Source: Rahnella inusitata
GTDB taxonomy: Bacteria; Pseudomonadota; Gammaproteobacteria; Enterobacterales; Enterobacteriaceae
Length of the DNA: 64,000 bases
Assembly: GCF_003263515.1 (NCBI RefSeq)
Contig: NZ_JYDE01000032.1
Location: 1 to 64,000 of the forward strand
Reading direction: 5' to 3'
The translations under genes were made by a program, and so were the position numbers. The notes beneath the pieces were generated by a model. That model did not search any database. It worked only from the letters and a program-made list of their open reading frames with translations, and was not told the origin of the DNA. Positions 1 through 9,400 of the stretch are shown piece after piece. The number at the start of each line of letters is the position of its first letter. The first letter of the stretch is position 1.

Positions 1-19
1 CCAACTGAGCTACGGACGC
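1..19 (-). tRNA. valV: tRNA-Val (GAC), 5' end only
   Basis: Read on the minus strand, these bases give the acceptor arm and the start of the D arm of the enterobacterial valV-type tRNA (GCGTCCGTAGCTCAGTTGG). The rest lies beyond the window, so the anticodon is not visible and GAC is inferred from the acceptor sequence and from the known valV/valW position beside mdtK in E. coli. A stable-RNA type promoter lies just upstream. Confidence 0.85.
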
Positions 20-61
20 ATCGTTTTCTTTCTTGTCAGCCAGTGTTGGCGACGGGGACGA

Positions 62-90
62 ATATTAACGACGTCTCTGAAGGCTGGCAA
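62..90 (-). promoter_or_regulatory. Promoter of the tRNA-Val gene
   Basis: On the minus strand a -35 TTGCCA (85-90) and a -10 TAATAT (62-67) are separated by exactly 17 bases. They are followed by a GC-rich discriminator (CGTCCCC), the arrangement of stringently controlled stable RNA promoters. The transcript would start near base 55 and give a leader of about 36 bases before the tRNA. Confidence 0.7.
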
Positions 91-232
91 GGGAAAAAAG
101 ACATTTTTCTTACATATTGTGCGCGACTGACGAGCTTATGCGCATTGCGTTGTTTTTTTAGGCATAACGGCCATCAGGGAGGGAGAAAAGGCCACGCACC
201 GGTGAATAATTCATCGTGCGTGACCGGTAAAC

Positions 233-1606
233 CTATCGGCCAGCTTTTTGCATAATCGTGAATGAAGGTTGCTTCTGTAACCAGCGCATACGGAACGTCA
301 TCATCACGGCGGCAAACGTCAGCCCGAGAATAAAGCCGCACCAGAACCCGCTCGGCCCCATCCTCGGAACAAGGAAATCCGTCAGCCCGAGCATGTATCC
401 GACCGGCAATCCCAGCACCCAGTAGGCGACAAACGTAATATAGAAGATAGAACGCGTATCTTTATAGCCGCGCAGAATGCCGCTGCCGATGACCTGAATG
501 GCATCTGAAATCTGGAACAAGGCCGCGAATATCAGCAGATGGGAAGCCAGCATCACGACTTCAGGGCTGTCGTTATAGAGTGCGGCAATATGTTCACGAA
601 AGAGAATCGCCGTCGAGGCCGTACAGCAGGCCATGATAATTCCGGTGAAGATACTGGTATACGCAGCCACTTTGGCGCCGTCGACCGAGGATTTCCCCAA
701 TTGCGAACCGACGCGGATCGTCGCGGCCACGCCGAGCGACAGTGGGACGACAAACATCAGCGAGCCCACGTTCAGCGCGATCTGGTGGCTGGCCACTGCC
801 ACAATCCCCAGTGGAGAAACCAGCAGAGCGACGATGGCAAACAGTGTCACTTCAAAGAACAGCGCCAGCGCAATCGGCATGCCGAGCTGAGTCAGGCGGC
901 GTAACGTTGGCCAGTCGGGTTTGGCGAAGCGTGTTGCGGGGACGATATCGCGCATCGTGTAATTACGGCGCACGTAAAAGCGCATCATAAAGAACATAAC
1001 CCAATACACCGTACCCGTTGCAACACCACACCCGACGCCGCCAAGGGCGGGGGCACCGAACTTACCGTAGATGAAAATGTAGTTAACCGGAATGTTCACC
1101 AGCAGGCCGATGAAACCAAAGACCATGCCCGGCTTTGTTTTCGACAACCCTTCACACTGATCGCGCAGGACCTGGAAAAATAAATAGCCCGGTGCGCCCC
1201 ACATAATGGCGCGTAAATAGCCGACGGCTTTTTCTTTCAGTTCCGGATCGATGTTATGCATCAGGCCGATAATCTGATCGCAGTGATACAGCACGGCGAT
1301 GATCAGCACGGAAACACCCGAGGCCAGCCAGAACCCTTGTTGTACCTGATGACCGATTTTATCCCGTCGGCCTGCGCCATTGAGATGGGCAATCGTCGGC
1401 GTCAGCGACAGTAATAAACCATGTCCGAATAAAATAGCCGGTAACCAGATGGAGGTCCCGACGGCGACGGCGGCCATGTCCGTTGCACTGACGGAACCTG
1501 CCATGATTGTGTCCACCACGCCCATGGAGGTCTGGGCTATTTGCGCAAGGATAACCGGGATGGCAAGCGCTAATAAGACCCGCGCTTCTGCAAGGTACTT
1601 CTGCAC
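233..1606 (-). CDS. mdtK: Multidrug efflux MATE transporter MdtK (NorM)
   Basis: This 457-residue inner membrane protein has the length of E. coli MdtK and the two-bundle, 12-helix layout of the MATE family. MATE transporters expel cationic drugs and fluoroquinolones in exchange for Na+ or H+. The N-terminal segment [20 protein letters not shown] is the typical first MATE helix. It is transcribed away from ribE and towards the tRNA-Val gene, as in E. coli. No clear terminator is visible in the 213 bases between its stop and the tRNA. Confidence 0.95.
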   Translation of the reverse strand: MQKYLAEARVLLALAIPVILAQIAQTSMGVVDTIMAGSVSATDMAAVAVGTSIWLPAILFGHGLLLSLTPTIAHLNGAGRRDKIGHQVQQGFWLASGVSVLIIAVLYHCDQIIGLMHNIDPELKEKAVGYLRAIMWGAPGYLFFQVLRDQCEGLSKTKPGMVFGFIGLLVNIPVNYIFIYGKFGAPALGGVGCGVATGTVYWVMFFMMRFYVRRNYTMRDIVPATRFAKPDWPTLRRLTQLGMPIALALFFEVTLFAIVALLVSPLGIVAVASHQIALNVGSLMFVVPLSLGVAATIRVGSQLGKSSVDGAKVAAYTSIFTGIIMACCTASTAILFREHIAALYNDSPEVVMLASHLLIFAALFQISDAIQVIGSGILRGYKDTRSIFYITFVAYWVLGLPVGYMLGLTDFLVPRMGPSGFWCGFILGLTFAAVMMTFRMRWLQKQPSFTIMQKAGR

Positions 1607-1860
1607 ACATACACCTTTATTTTTGATTATATTGGATGAAAAAACGCCACGTCAGGTGGCATTAAAGACAAGAGAATAGCCCGAAGATTGTACCGCTTCC
1701 TTTTTTTTAAGCAAACGATGCTGTTAATGGTCGGTTAAATAATGATATCCAATCAGGCAGTGCTATTTGTGCCGTGCAGATTTGGCTTTCAATTAAATCT
1801 GCGGCAAACTGGCGTCAGCGTTGTCTTAATACAACAGAATTCAGCATTGAGGAAAGGGCT

Positions 1861-2514
1861 ATGTTTACCGGAATTGTTCAGGGAACCGGAACGGTAGTGT
1901 CGATTGACGAAAAACCGAATTTCCGTACCCATATTGTTCGCATGCCAGAAGATATGCTGGATAACCTCCAGCTCGGCGCTTCTGTATCGCACAATGGCTG
2001 TTGCCTGACGGTAACGGAAGTGCAGGGCGATCTGGTCAGCTTTGACCTGATGAAAGAAACGCTCCGTCTGACTAATCTCGGCGATTTAAACGTCGGCGAT
2101 CAGGTCAATCTGGAACGCGCTGCGCGGTTTAATGATGAGATCGGCGGCCATTTAATGTCGGGCCATATTATTTGCACCGCGGAAGTCGCCAAAATTCTGA
2201 CTTCCGAAAATAACCGTCAAATCTGGTTCAGAATGCCACATGAAGATTTGATGAAATATGTATTACATAAAGGTTATATCGGCATCGACGGTATTAGTCT
2301 GACCATCGGTGAAGTGACCCGTACCCGTTTCTGCGTGCATTTAATTCCTGAAACGCTACAGCGAACGACATTAGGCGCTAAGCGTCTCGGTGACAAAATT
2401 AATATCGAGATCGATCCGCAAACTCAGGCGATTGTCGATACGGTAGAACGCGTGTTAGAAAGTCGTGAAGCGGCTATTGCCACGGCGAAGGCGATGATCG
2501 AAAAGGCGGAATAA
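1861..2514 (+). CDS. ribE: Riboflavin synthase, alpha subunit
   Basis: Riboflavin synthase joins two molecules of 6,7-dimethyl-8-ribityllumazine to give riboflavin and a pyrimidine that is recycled. The 217-residue product shows the two tandem lumazine-binding barrels, each starting with an MFTGIV/MSGHI-type segment: [10 protein letters not shown] at residue 1 and GGHLMSGHI near residue 95. The start at 1861 is preceded by GAGGAAAG. An in-frame ATG at 1774 was set aside because the family begins MFTGI. Genes for the other riboflavin steps are not nearby. No FMN riboswitch is visible upstream. Confidence 0.96.
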   Translation: MFTGIVQGTGTVVSIDEKPNFRTHIVRMPEDMLDNLQLGASVSHNGCCLTVTEVQGDLVSFDLMKETLRLTNLGDLNVGDQVNLERAARFNDEIGGHLMSGHIICTAEVAKILTSENNRQIWFRMPHEDLMKYVLHKGYIGIDGISLTIGEVTRTRFCVHLIPETLQRTTLGAKRLGDKINIEIDPQTQAIVDTVERVLESREAAIATAKAMIEKAE

Positions 2515-2540
2515 ACCTTTTTATCCTCGTTAAGATAAAG

Positions 2541-2576
2541 AAAAACCGGACACAAAAGGCTGTCCGGTTTTTTTTT
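2541..2576. terminator. Bidirectional terminator between ribE and cfa
   Basis: The stem AACCGGACA / TGTCCGGTT is flanked by A5 on the left and T9 on the right, so it can end transcripts from both convergent genes. Confidence 0.9.
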
Positions 2577-2593
2577 GACCAGGGCCCGCGAGA

Positions 2594-3745
2594 TTAACGC
2601 GGAACGCGGATACCGCCGTCTACACCCTGCGGGCTGAATACCACCTGCCACAGCTGAATATCGCGTGCGCGAAAAGCTCCGGCGCAGGCGTTGAGGTAAT
2701 AGGTGAACATCCGGTGGAAGCGGTCGCCATAACGTTCAGCCAGTTGCGGCCAGTGCTGCTGGAAGCGTTCGTGCCAGGCCATCAGCGTGCGGTCGTAATC
2801 TGCGCCAATATTGTGCCAGTCTTCCATCACGAACAGGGATTCGCTGGTGTGTGCAATCTGTTGAATCGAAGGCAGGCAGCCGTTCGGGAAGATATATTTA
2901 TCAATCCAGGGATCCACGCTCAGGTCTGTTTTATTCGAACCTATGGTGTGCAGCAGGAAAATACCGTCGGGTTTAATATTGCGTTTAGCAACATTGAAAT
3001 AGGTCTGATAATTCTTCGGCCCAACGTGTTCAAACATTCCGACGGAGACGATGCGGTCAAACTGATCGTTTAAATCACGATAATCCTGCAAAAGAATGGT
3101 GACATCCAACCCTTCGCAGCGATCCTGCGCGAGTTTTTGCTGTTCAGCAGAAATCGTCACACCCACCACGCTGACGCCATAATGGCGCGCCGCGTACTCA
3201 GATAATCCGCCCCAGCCACAACCGATATCCAGCAAGCGCAGGCCCGGTTTTAATTGCAGCTTGTCACAGATCATTTTGAGTTTGGCTTCCTGCGCCTCCT
3301 CAAGGGTGGTCGCTTCTTTCCAGTAGCCGCAGGAATATTGCATATAAGGGTCGAGCATAAGTGTAAATAAATCATTGCCCAAATCGTAATGCTCTTTACC
3401 AACAATCCACGCGCGCTTACGGGATTGCAGATTCAGAATACGTGCAGCTGCGATACGAAGTGTGTCTTTAAAATGGCGGGGAAGTTTATCTTCTAAACCG
3501 GCTCGCAATACGCGCTGAAAAAAGATATCCAGGCGTTCACATTCCCACCAGCCGTCCATATAACTTTCACCCAAACCCAGAGAACCTTCCTGCAAAACAC
3601 GCTTGTAGAAGTCAGTGTTTTTTACTTTAAGGTCAAAAGGGCGGTTGCCATTAATCCGGATATCCGCGGAGGATAACATTTCGCTGACGATCCGATACCA
3701 CTGATTATCCTGAATGCTTTGATCTTCTATACACGATGAACTCAT
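2594..3745 (-). CDS. cfa: Cyclopropane-fatty-acyl-phospholipid synthase
   Basis: Cfa transfers a methylene group from S-adenosylmethionine to cis double bonds of membrane phospholipid acyl chains, mainly on entry to stationary phase and under acid stress. The 383-residue protein has the family length. The SAM-binding segment LLDIGCGWGGLSEYAA (about residues 171-186) is intact, and VGMFEHVG and the C-terminal YYLNACAGAFRARDIQLWQ are typical. It is convergent with ribE and shares its terminator. In E. coli this gene has a sigma-S promoter and small-RNA control of its leader. The 348 bases upstream leave room for that, but neither was demonstrated here. Confidence 0.96.
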   Translation of the reverse strand: MSSSCIEDQSIQDNQWYRIVSEMLSSADIRINGNRPFDLKVKNTDFYKRVLQEGSLGLGESYMDGWWECERLDIFFQRVLRAGLEDKLPRHFKDTLRIAAARILNLQSRKRAWIVGKEHYDLGNDLFTLMLDPYMQYSCGYWKEATTLEEAQEAKLKMICDKLQLKPGLRLLDIGCGWGGLSEYAARHYGVSVVGVTISAEQQKLAQDRCEGLDVTILLQDYRDLNDQFDRIVSVGMFEHVGPKNYQTYFNVAKRNIKPDGIFLLHTIGSNKTDLSVDPWIDKYIFPNGCLPSIQQIAHTSESLFVMEDWHNIGADYDRTLMAWHERFQQHWPQLAERYGDRFHRMFTYYLNACAGAFRARDIQLWQVVFSPQGVDGGIRVPR

Positions 3746-4051
3746 AGCTTCTCCATCACTTTCTCTTCTGACTTATTAACCTGCCGGGAAAAGCAAAGGC
3801 TATTTTGCAGGTCTTTATGAGAACAGACGACTGAGCGCCTCGTCCGATATTCGACACCAACAGAGGAAATTTAGAAAAACCCCCACAAACTACAAGGTTT
3901 GCAGGACAATCATCCATGAAAAATAGTGTGACGCACTCCGCGGGGCACACAAAAGCTTGTAATAAAAGTTTTGTAAAAGTGTTATTTTTAGAGGTTTTAT
4001 TGAGTATAGGCTCGACTGCATACATTCTCAATAGTTAATCGCTTTGGATGC
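3746..4051. other. Intergenic region upstream of cfa
   Basis: This stretch between cfa and punC carries the cfa leader and promoters on the minus strand. Open frames here have no similarity that I recognise. No terminator with a U-tract or operator stands out apart from the inverted repeat just beyond it. Confidence 0.5.
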
Positions 4052-4087
4052 TAATGACCTTTAAGTGATTGTAACTAAAGGTCATTA
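4052..4087. repeat. 12-bp perfect inverted repeat after punC
   Basis: TAATGACCTTTA (4052-4063) and TAAAGGTCATTA (4076-4087) are exact reverse complements separated by 12 bases. The repeat lies 6 bases beyond the punC stop. There is no T-tract on either side, so it may be an mRNA 3' hairpin or an operator rather than an intrinsic terminator. Confidence 0.7.
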
Positions 4088-4093
4088 TCGCGA

Positions 4094-5305
4094 TCAGTGA
4101 GTATGTTGTGCTTCAGCTTCCTGCGGGGTTTCTTCCACGCAAACTTGTTGGTTTACTTGCCGTTGTGACAGCCAGCGACCCAACACGACCAACACTATTG
4201 TAGACAGCATGGTGGTCACTGTCGCCATCAGAGGATGCGCAATAAATGCGGAAACCATCAGACTGGCGATAAAACACAAACCTAACTGAAGTGTATTTTG
4301 CAACGCGGCGGCTTTGCCTGTATTAGCAGGAAATGGCATTAATGCATTTGCGACAACAATTGGATAGATTGCGCCATTCACCAAAGCCATGAGACAGAAC
4401 GGTATCAACAAGCTCACCAACCCGGCATCGGTGAACATCGCGATAACGAAAAGCCAGACCACGCTCAGGCAATATCCCGCCAGCAACCACGGCAGAATTT
4501 TATTGCCATCCAGTTTACTGATCAGCATTCGGCAACCAAAACCGCCCAGCAGGAAAGCGATCGTTTGAGGTACGTAACTCAGGCCGATGACCGCCGGTGA
4601 GTAACCCATATCGCTTAAAATAAACGGAGATCCAGTCAGCCAGGCGAAGAAACCGGCAGAGCAGGTGGCATAAATCATCACGTTGCCGGTGTAAACGCGG
4701 GATTTCAGTAAGGTGCCGAATCCGGCTTTACTTTCAGGCGGATGCTCAGCAGGTTTGTTTTCTCGCAAAGTGAGCGTGGTGATAACAAGTAGCACCGCAA
4801 CGACCGTCAGCAGGGCGAAAATGGCTTCCCAGTCAAAATGATTCAGTACCCATGCGCCAAGCAGCGGAGCGAGCGCTGGGGAAAGGGCAACCAGCGGCAT
4901 GATACTGGCGAACGTTTTCTTCGCCACGTCCGCAGAGAAACGATCAACGACGATCGCCTGCCAGGTGACAGCAGCAGCACAAACGCCCATCGCCTGCAGG
5001 AAACGCAGCGCCAGAAGAGCACGGACATTTTCCACCCACAGAACCCCAAGACAGCCGATGGCAAACAGCGTCAGGCCGATCAGCAGCACCGGTTTCCGGC
5101 CTATACGATCGGAGAGCGGCCCCCACAGCAGTTGCCCGACAGCAAAGCCGCCGAGGAAAATACTCAGGCTGGCGCTGATCATACCCGGACTGGTCATCAG
5201 GCTGGTTTGCATTGCGCTAAACGCAGGCAAATACATATCGGTAGCTAAAAAGCCGAGCATGCTCAATCCGGCGAGATAGAGCATAAATCCAAAGGAGGGT
5301 TTCAT
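4094..5305 (-). CDS. punC: Purine nucleoside MFS transporter PunC
   Basis: This 403-residue major facilitator protein of the Bcr/CflA drug-resistance subfamily has the same length as E. coli PunC (YdhC), a purine ribonucleoside transporter. About 12 hydrophobic segments are visible. The loop motif [14 protein letters not shown] between helices 2 and 3 is the MFS signature. It is divergent from punR across 136 bases, the same pairing as in E. coli, where PunR activates punC. An export role typical of Bcr/CflA members is the alternative. Confidence 0.9.
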   Translation of the reverse strand: MKPSFGFMLYLAGLSMLGFLATDMYLPAFSAMQTSLMTSPGMISASLSIFLGGFAVGQLLWGPLSDRIGRKPVLLIGLTLFAIGCLGVLWVENVRALLALRFLQAMGVCAAAVTWQAIVVDRFSADVAKKTFASIMPLVALSPALAPLLGAWVLNHFDWEAIFALLTVVAVLLVITTLTLRENKPAEHPPESKAGFGTLLKSRVYTGNVMIYATCSAGFFAWLTGSPFILSDMGYSPAVIGLSYVPQTIAFLLGGFGCRMLISKLDGNKILPWLLAGYCLSVVWLFVIAMFTDAGLVSLLIPFCLMALVNGAIYPIVVANALMPFPANTGKAAALQNTLQLGLCFIASLMVSAFIAHPLMATVTTMLSTIVLVVLGRWLSQRQVNQQVCVEETPQEAEAQHTH

Positions 5306-5441
5306 TTTGGTCTCATTAATGTGTTTATTGCAGATGATCTGACGCAGAAATAGGTTCGGATGCGGAGTTTAACGCTTTGATAACAGTCTTGTGAAACGCT
5401 AATATTTGCAGTCTGCTATCAAAAAAATTGAAGGCTAACTG

Positions 5442-6347
5442 ATGTGGTCCGAATATGCACTTGAAGTGGTCGATGCAGTAGCACGAACCGGCAGTTTCAG
5501 CGCAGCAGCGCAAGATCTGCACCGTGTGCCTTCTGCTATCAGCTACACCGTCCGTCAGCTTGAGCAATGGCTGGCCGTTCCGCTGTTTGAAAGGCGGCAT
5601 CGGGATGTAGTACTGACTCCGGCCGGGCAGGTTTTTGTTGATGAAGCCCGAATTCTGACAAAAAAAATGATAGCCACTCGGCGCCAGTGTCAGCAGGTGG
5701 CCAACGGCTGGCGCGGCGAACTGCGTGTGGCGGTGGACAGGATTGTTAAACCGGCCAGAACACGTCGTCTGGTGCTGGATTTTTACCGGCATTTCCCGGA
5801 TACCGAACTGATTATTCACTCGGAGGTGTTTAACGGTGTCTGGGATGCGCTGGTGGATGGCCGTGCGGATGTGGCTATCGGTGCAACGCGCGCCGTACCG
5901 GTCGGCGGCCGTTTCAGTTTTCGCGACATGGGCTTTATGGACTGGCACTGCGTGGTCAGCCCGCAGCACCCGCTGGCGCAACACACCGGATCGCTCAACG
6001 ACGAGCAGCTGCGCCCTTATCCGGCGCTGTGTCTGGAGGATACCTCGCGGACCTTACCTAAGCGCGATACCTGGACGCTGGATAACCAACGGCGTCTGGT
6101 GGTGCCCGACTGGACCTGTGCGCTGGAGTGTCTGACCGAGGGATTATGCGTGGGCATGATGCCAGTTCATCGCGTCATGCCATGGATTGAGCAAAAAAAA
6201 CTCCAGATTCTTACGCTGGAGAACCGATTCCCGGACAGCCCGTGCTGCCTGACGTGGGATCAAAGTAATGCGTCGCCATCACTGGCGTGGCTGCTGGAAT
6301 ACATGGGCGATACGGATACGATGAATCAGGAATGGCTGCGCGATTAG
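5442..6347 (+). CDS. punR: LysR-type regulator PunR
   Basis: This 301-residue LysR-type transcriptional regulator has an N-terminal winged helix-turn-helix (residues 1-60, FSAAAQDLHRVPSAISYTVR) and a substrate-binding domain. It closely matches E. coli PunR (YdhB), the adenosine-responsive activator of the divergent punC. The start ATG follows AAGGCTAACTG. Its target sites should lie in the 5306-5441 gap, but I could not pick a clear T-N11-A box. Confidence 0.92.
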   Translation: MWSEYALEVVDAVARTGSFSAAAQDLHRVPSAISYTVRQLEQWLAVPLFERRHRDVVLTPAGQVFVDEARILTKKMIATRRQCQQVANGWRGELRVAVDRIVKPARTRRLVLDFYRHFPDTELIIHSEVFNGVWDALVDGRADVAIGATRAVPVGGRFSFRDMGFMDWHCVVSPQHPLAQHTGSLNDEQLRPYPALCLEDTSRTLPKRDTWTLDNQRRLVVPDWTCALECLTEGLCVGMMPVHRVMPWIEQKKLQILTLENRFPDSPCCLTWDQSNASPSLAWLLEYMGDTDTMNQEWLRD

Positions 6348-6352
6348 AAAAT

Positions 6353-6383
6353 AAAAACCCATCCCTTCACGAGATGGATTTTT
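6353..6383. terminator. Terminator between punR and the autotransporter gene
   Basis: CCATC / GATGG with flanking A5 and T5 forms a short imperfect hairpin between two convergent genes, with usable U-tracts on both strands. Confidence 0.65.
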
Positions 6384-6404
6384 ACCTGCATTGTGAATGT
6401 TCTT

Positions 6405-9400
6405 TTAGAACGTCACTTTTACCCCTGCATTGCCCTGCCACGAGTTAATGCCTTCATCATCGCTGCTCAGACGCTGCTGATACTGGAAACCGGTATTTAG
6501 AGAGATGAACGGTGTTAGTTCATTAATAACCCCAACGTCAACCGTCGCCGAACTTCCCGGTGTTCCCATATCAAATGTTGAAGAAACATCGTGATTACGG
6601 GTGCTGCTAACCCATACATCTGGCGTATCGCTGAAGTCTTTAGTGAGATAAGTGCTGGAATAGAGCATCATGTTGCCCACAGCGCTGTTACGCAGTTTGT
6701 AACGATAACGCATACCTGCTTTTCCTGTCGGACGGACAATATTGTCGTAATGCACGTCAACATCGTCGATGTCGGTGAAATCATCCACACTCAGCACCTG
6801 GATGCCTGCACCCAATACTGGAGCAAATTCATGCTCGCCAAAGACAAAGGGATAGCTGCTTTCCAGTGTGCCACTCCAGGAATAAGCATCAATGTCTGCT
6901 ACTTTTCCACGCGCCTCGGTCGAAACATCGCCATCGTATTTGGTCATGTCCGCACCAAGGTCGAATGTCCAGCCACTTTGATGGTGGAATGTCAGTAAAG
7001 AAGTCAGCCCGTAGGTTTTGTAATTGCCTTCACTGTTACCGTCTTTTGCATCCGGCGTAACTTTCAAATCCGCATTGGAAATGGCTAAATTCCATGCCAG
7101 ATATTGCTCGTCGGTACCCAGGTGCATCACTTTGCCGCCAAGTAACCAGCCTTGTTCTTTCTGGGTGTAATCGTATCCGTAATCAGTAAAACCCAGCGAT
7201 GAGTGATAGTTATCTTCACCATTGATGTACTGGAGCCAGAGAGGGTAGTGCTCGCTTTCGGGCCCTTCCATGGTGGAGGTGTTTGTCAGATTTTGGAAAG
7301 TCTGTGTCACCCGGCTGTTATAGCTGAGCAATGCTGATGGCAACGACAAGTATGAAGGAACCTGCGGAATCACAGCCAGGCGGCCCGGTTGTGCCGGGGC
7401 AACAGGAGTGGGGTCCGGAACGTTGTCAGGCACATCCACGGTGGGATCCGGAACAACGTCAGGCACATCCACAGTAGGATCCGGAACAACATCTGGCACA
7501 TCCGGAGTCGGGTCTGGAATGGGTAAAGGTTCATCACCCTCGGTCAAATAACGTGTTTCCAGACGATAATCCCAATATTGATTTCCTATGCCGTCAACCA
7601 GACGCTGTGATGCATCACTTTTTCCAGGGGCAAACGTATAGAGGGAATACTGCCATGGTCCGCTTGCGACGTACCCATGCTCAAGCTGGAAAGTGTCTTT
7701 CGTCGACGTTCCCCCGACCTGAACAAGTGATATCCCTTCGGCAGAACCGGCGATACCGCTATTATTCACGTCGGTCATATAACCATTGCCGGATAAATCA
7801 ACATGTAACGTGACAGCCTGAGCTGCATCAGCGTTTCCTGAAATCAATAACGTATCACTGACTGATTGCTGCTCGTCCATCCCGGTACGCAGATAGAGGT
7901 GAGTGTTATTGCCGGCTATGAAATTACCATTAACTCCCTGAGAGGCGGCAGTAAAACTCCCCGCTGTTAGTAAGTTTGGCTCAGCATAAGGACGCAGTAT
8001 GACATTATCACCCAGCGTGAGATTATTCATGGTGGCCGCACCCGCTAACTCAGTAGCATCGTGCAAAATCATATCCGAAGCCACAGAACCCTGAAGTTTA
8101 AGTGTCCCACCATAAATTTCTACGCCGCCGGTCAAGGTATTTTCGCCGGTCCAGTACAGGGTATCGCTGCCGTATTTTTCAAGCGACCCTTCGCCTGAAA
8201 TTTGACCATTAAGCCAGCTATCCACCGTGCCATCGGTGCTTGCCAATGTGCTTGTATCATTGACGACCACCAGTTTTGCCTGCTTACCCACTTCAATATC
8301 ACCGGTGAAGTGTGTTTTACCTGTCATTTGCATGCTGGCGCGCTCTGCAAGCGTCACCTTGCCGACCATTGAAGCATGTTCATTCAGAATAAAATCGGCG
8401 TCACTTTCAACCAGCAGATGATTCACATGATAACTTTCGTTGATCCAGTCATCGCTGAAGACCGTACCGGCCGCATGAGGAGTCACTCGTCCACTGAAGA
8501 TCGCAGTGCCCGCACGCACTGTCATATCATTAGCATCCACTCCGCCAGCAAAGTTCCAGCTATTATCTCCTGCCGGGACATAGTCAATATTAAGCGCATC
8601 AGGATGTTCCGACGAGCCTAAATGACCGATAAAACTCTGGGAAGAAGTGTTGTTTAGCGTCAACGTAGATTGTTCAGCATCGTTGGTGTTAGCTATAATC
8701 GCACCATCGTCATTGTGATTTATCGTCGCGAAAGACATATCGTAACCATTCAGGTCAAGAGTGCCCCCGCGCGCACCAAATTGAATCTGATCGCCGGCAA
8801 TTTGGCTCTCGTCACCAAGTTGCACAACCGGACGGCCACTGACCAACGTGACGGTAGAAAATGCCTGGCGATTATTGTTCTGGTCAGCTTGTTGGGCCAA
8901 CACCACGGTACCGTCACCGACTCGCAGTCCACCCTCATTAACGCCGGTAGCATTTACATACAGTGTCCCTTCACCGATTTTATGCAGGTTATCGCCTTTG
9001 AGGCCGTTAACTTCCCAGTCAACCGTTTTACCACCATCCACTTCTACGCCGCCACCCACCCACGTGGCATTCGCACCTGTCGCGGAGGTGACGCGATAAT
9101 CATTGGAAAATTGAAGTTTACCCGCGCCCAGATTCACGGAAGAATCCAGCACAAGTTGACCACCTTCGCCATTGAAACGCAGGTCGTGTGTTGCGTTCAG
9201 TTCATCATTGGTTGCCTGAGTAGGGAGCGCGTAGCTTAGACCATGCCATATCCACTGAGAATCGCCCTGGGTTATAGCGGCGGTCCCCCAATGAATATCG
9301 CCATCAGCCTGCACATCCACGACATCGGGATCCGTCGTTGAATCAATGATCGATTTTATAAAGGCTGTCTGCAGATCTAAGTTATACGTGGTCAACGCGT

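Noticed and set aside
1607-1860. FMN riboswitch in front of ribE
   Set aside because: None of the conserved RFN-element segments could be found. In enterics it precedes ribB, not this gene.
3756-4031. 91-residue minus-strand frame upstream of cfa
   Set aside because: It covers the cfa leader region and has no family resemblance or convincing start.
8670-9239. 189-residue plus-strand frame antisense to the autotransporter
   Set aside because: It has no recognisable domain or ribosome binding site, and long shadow frames are common opposite beta-helical coding sequence.
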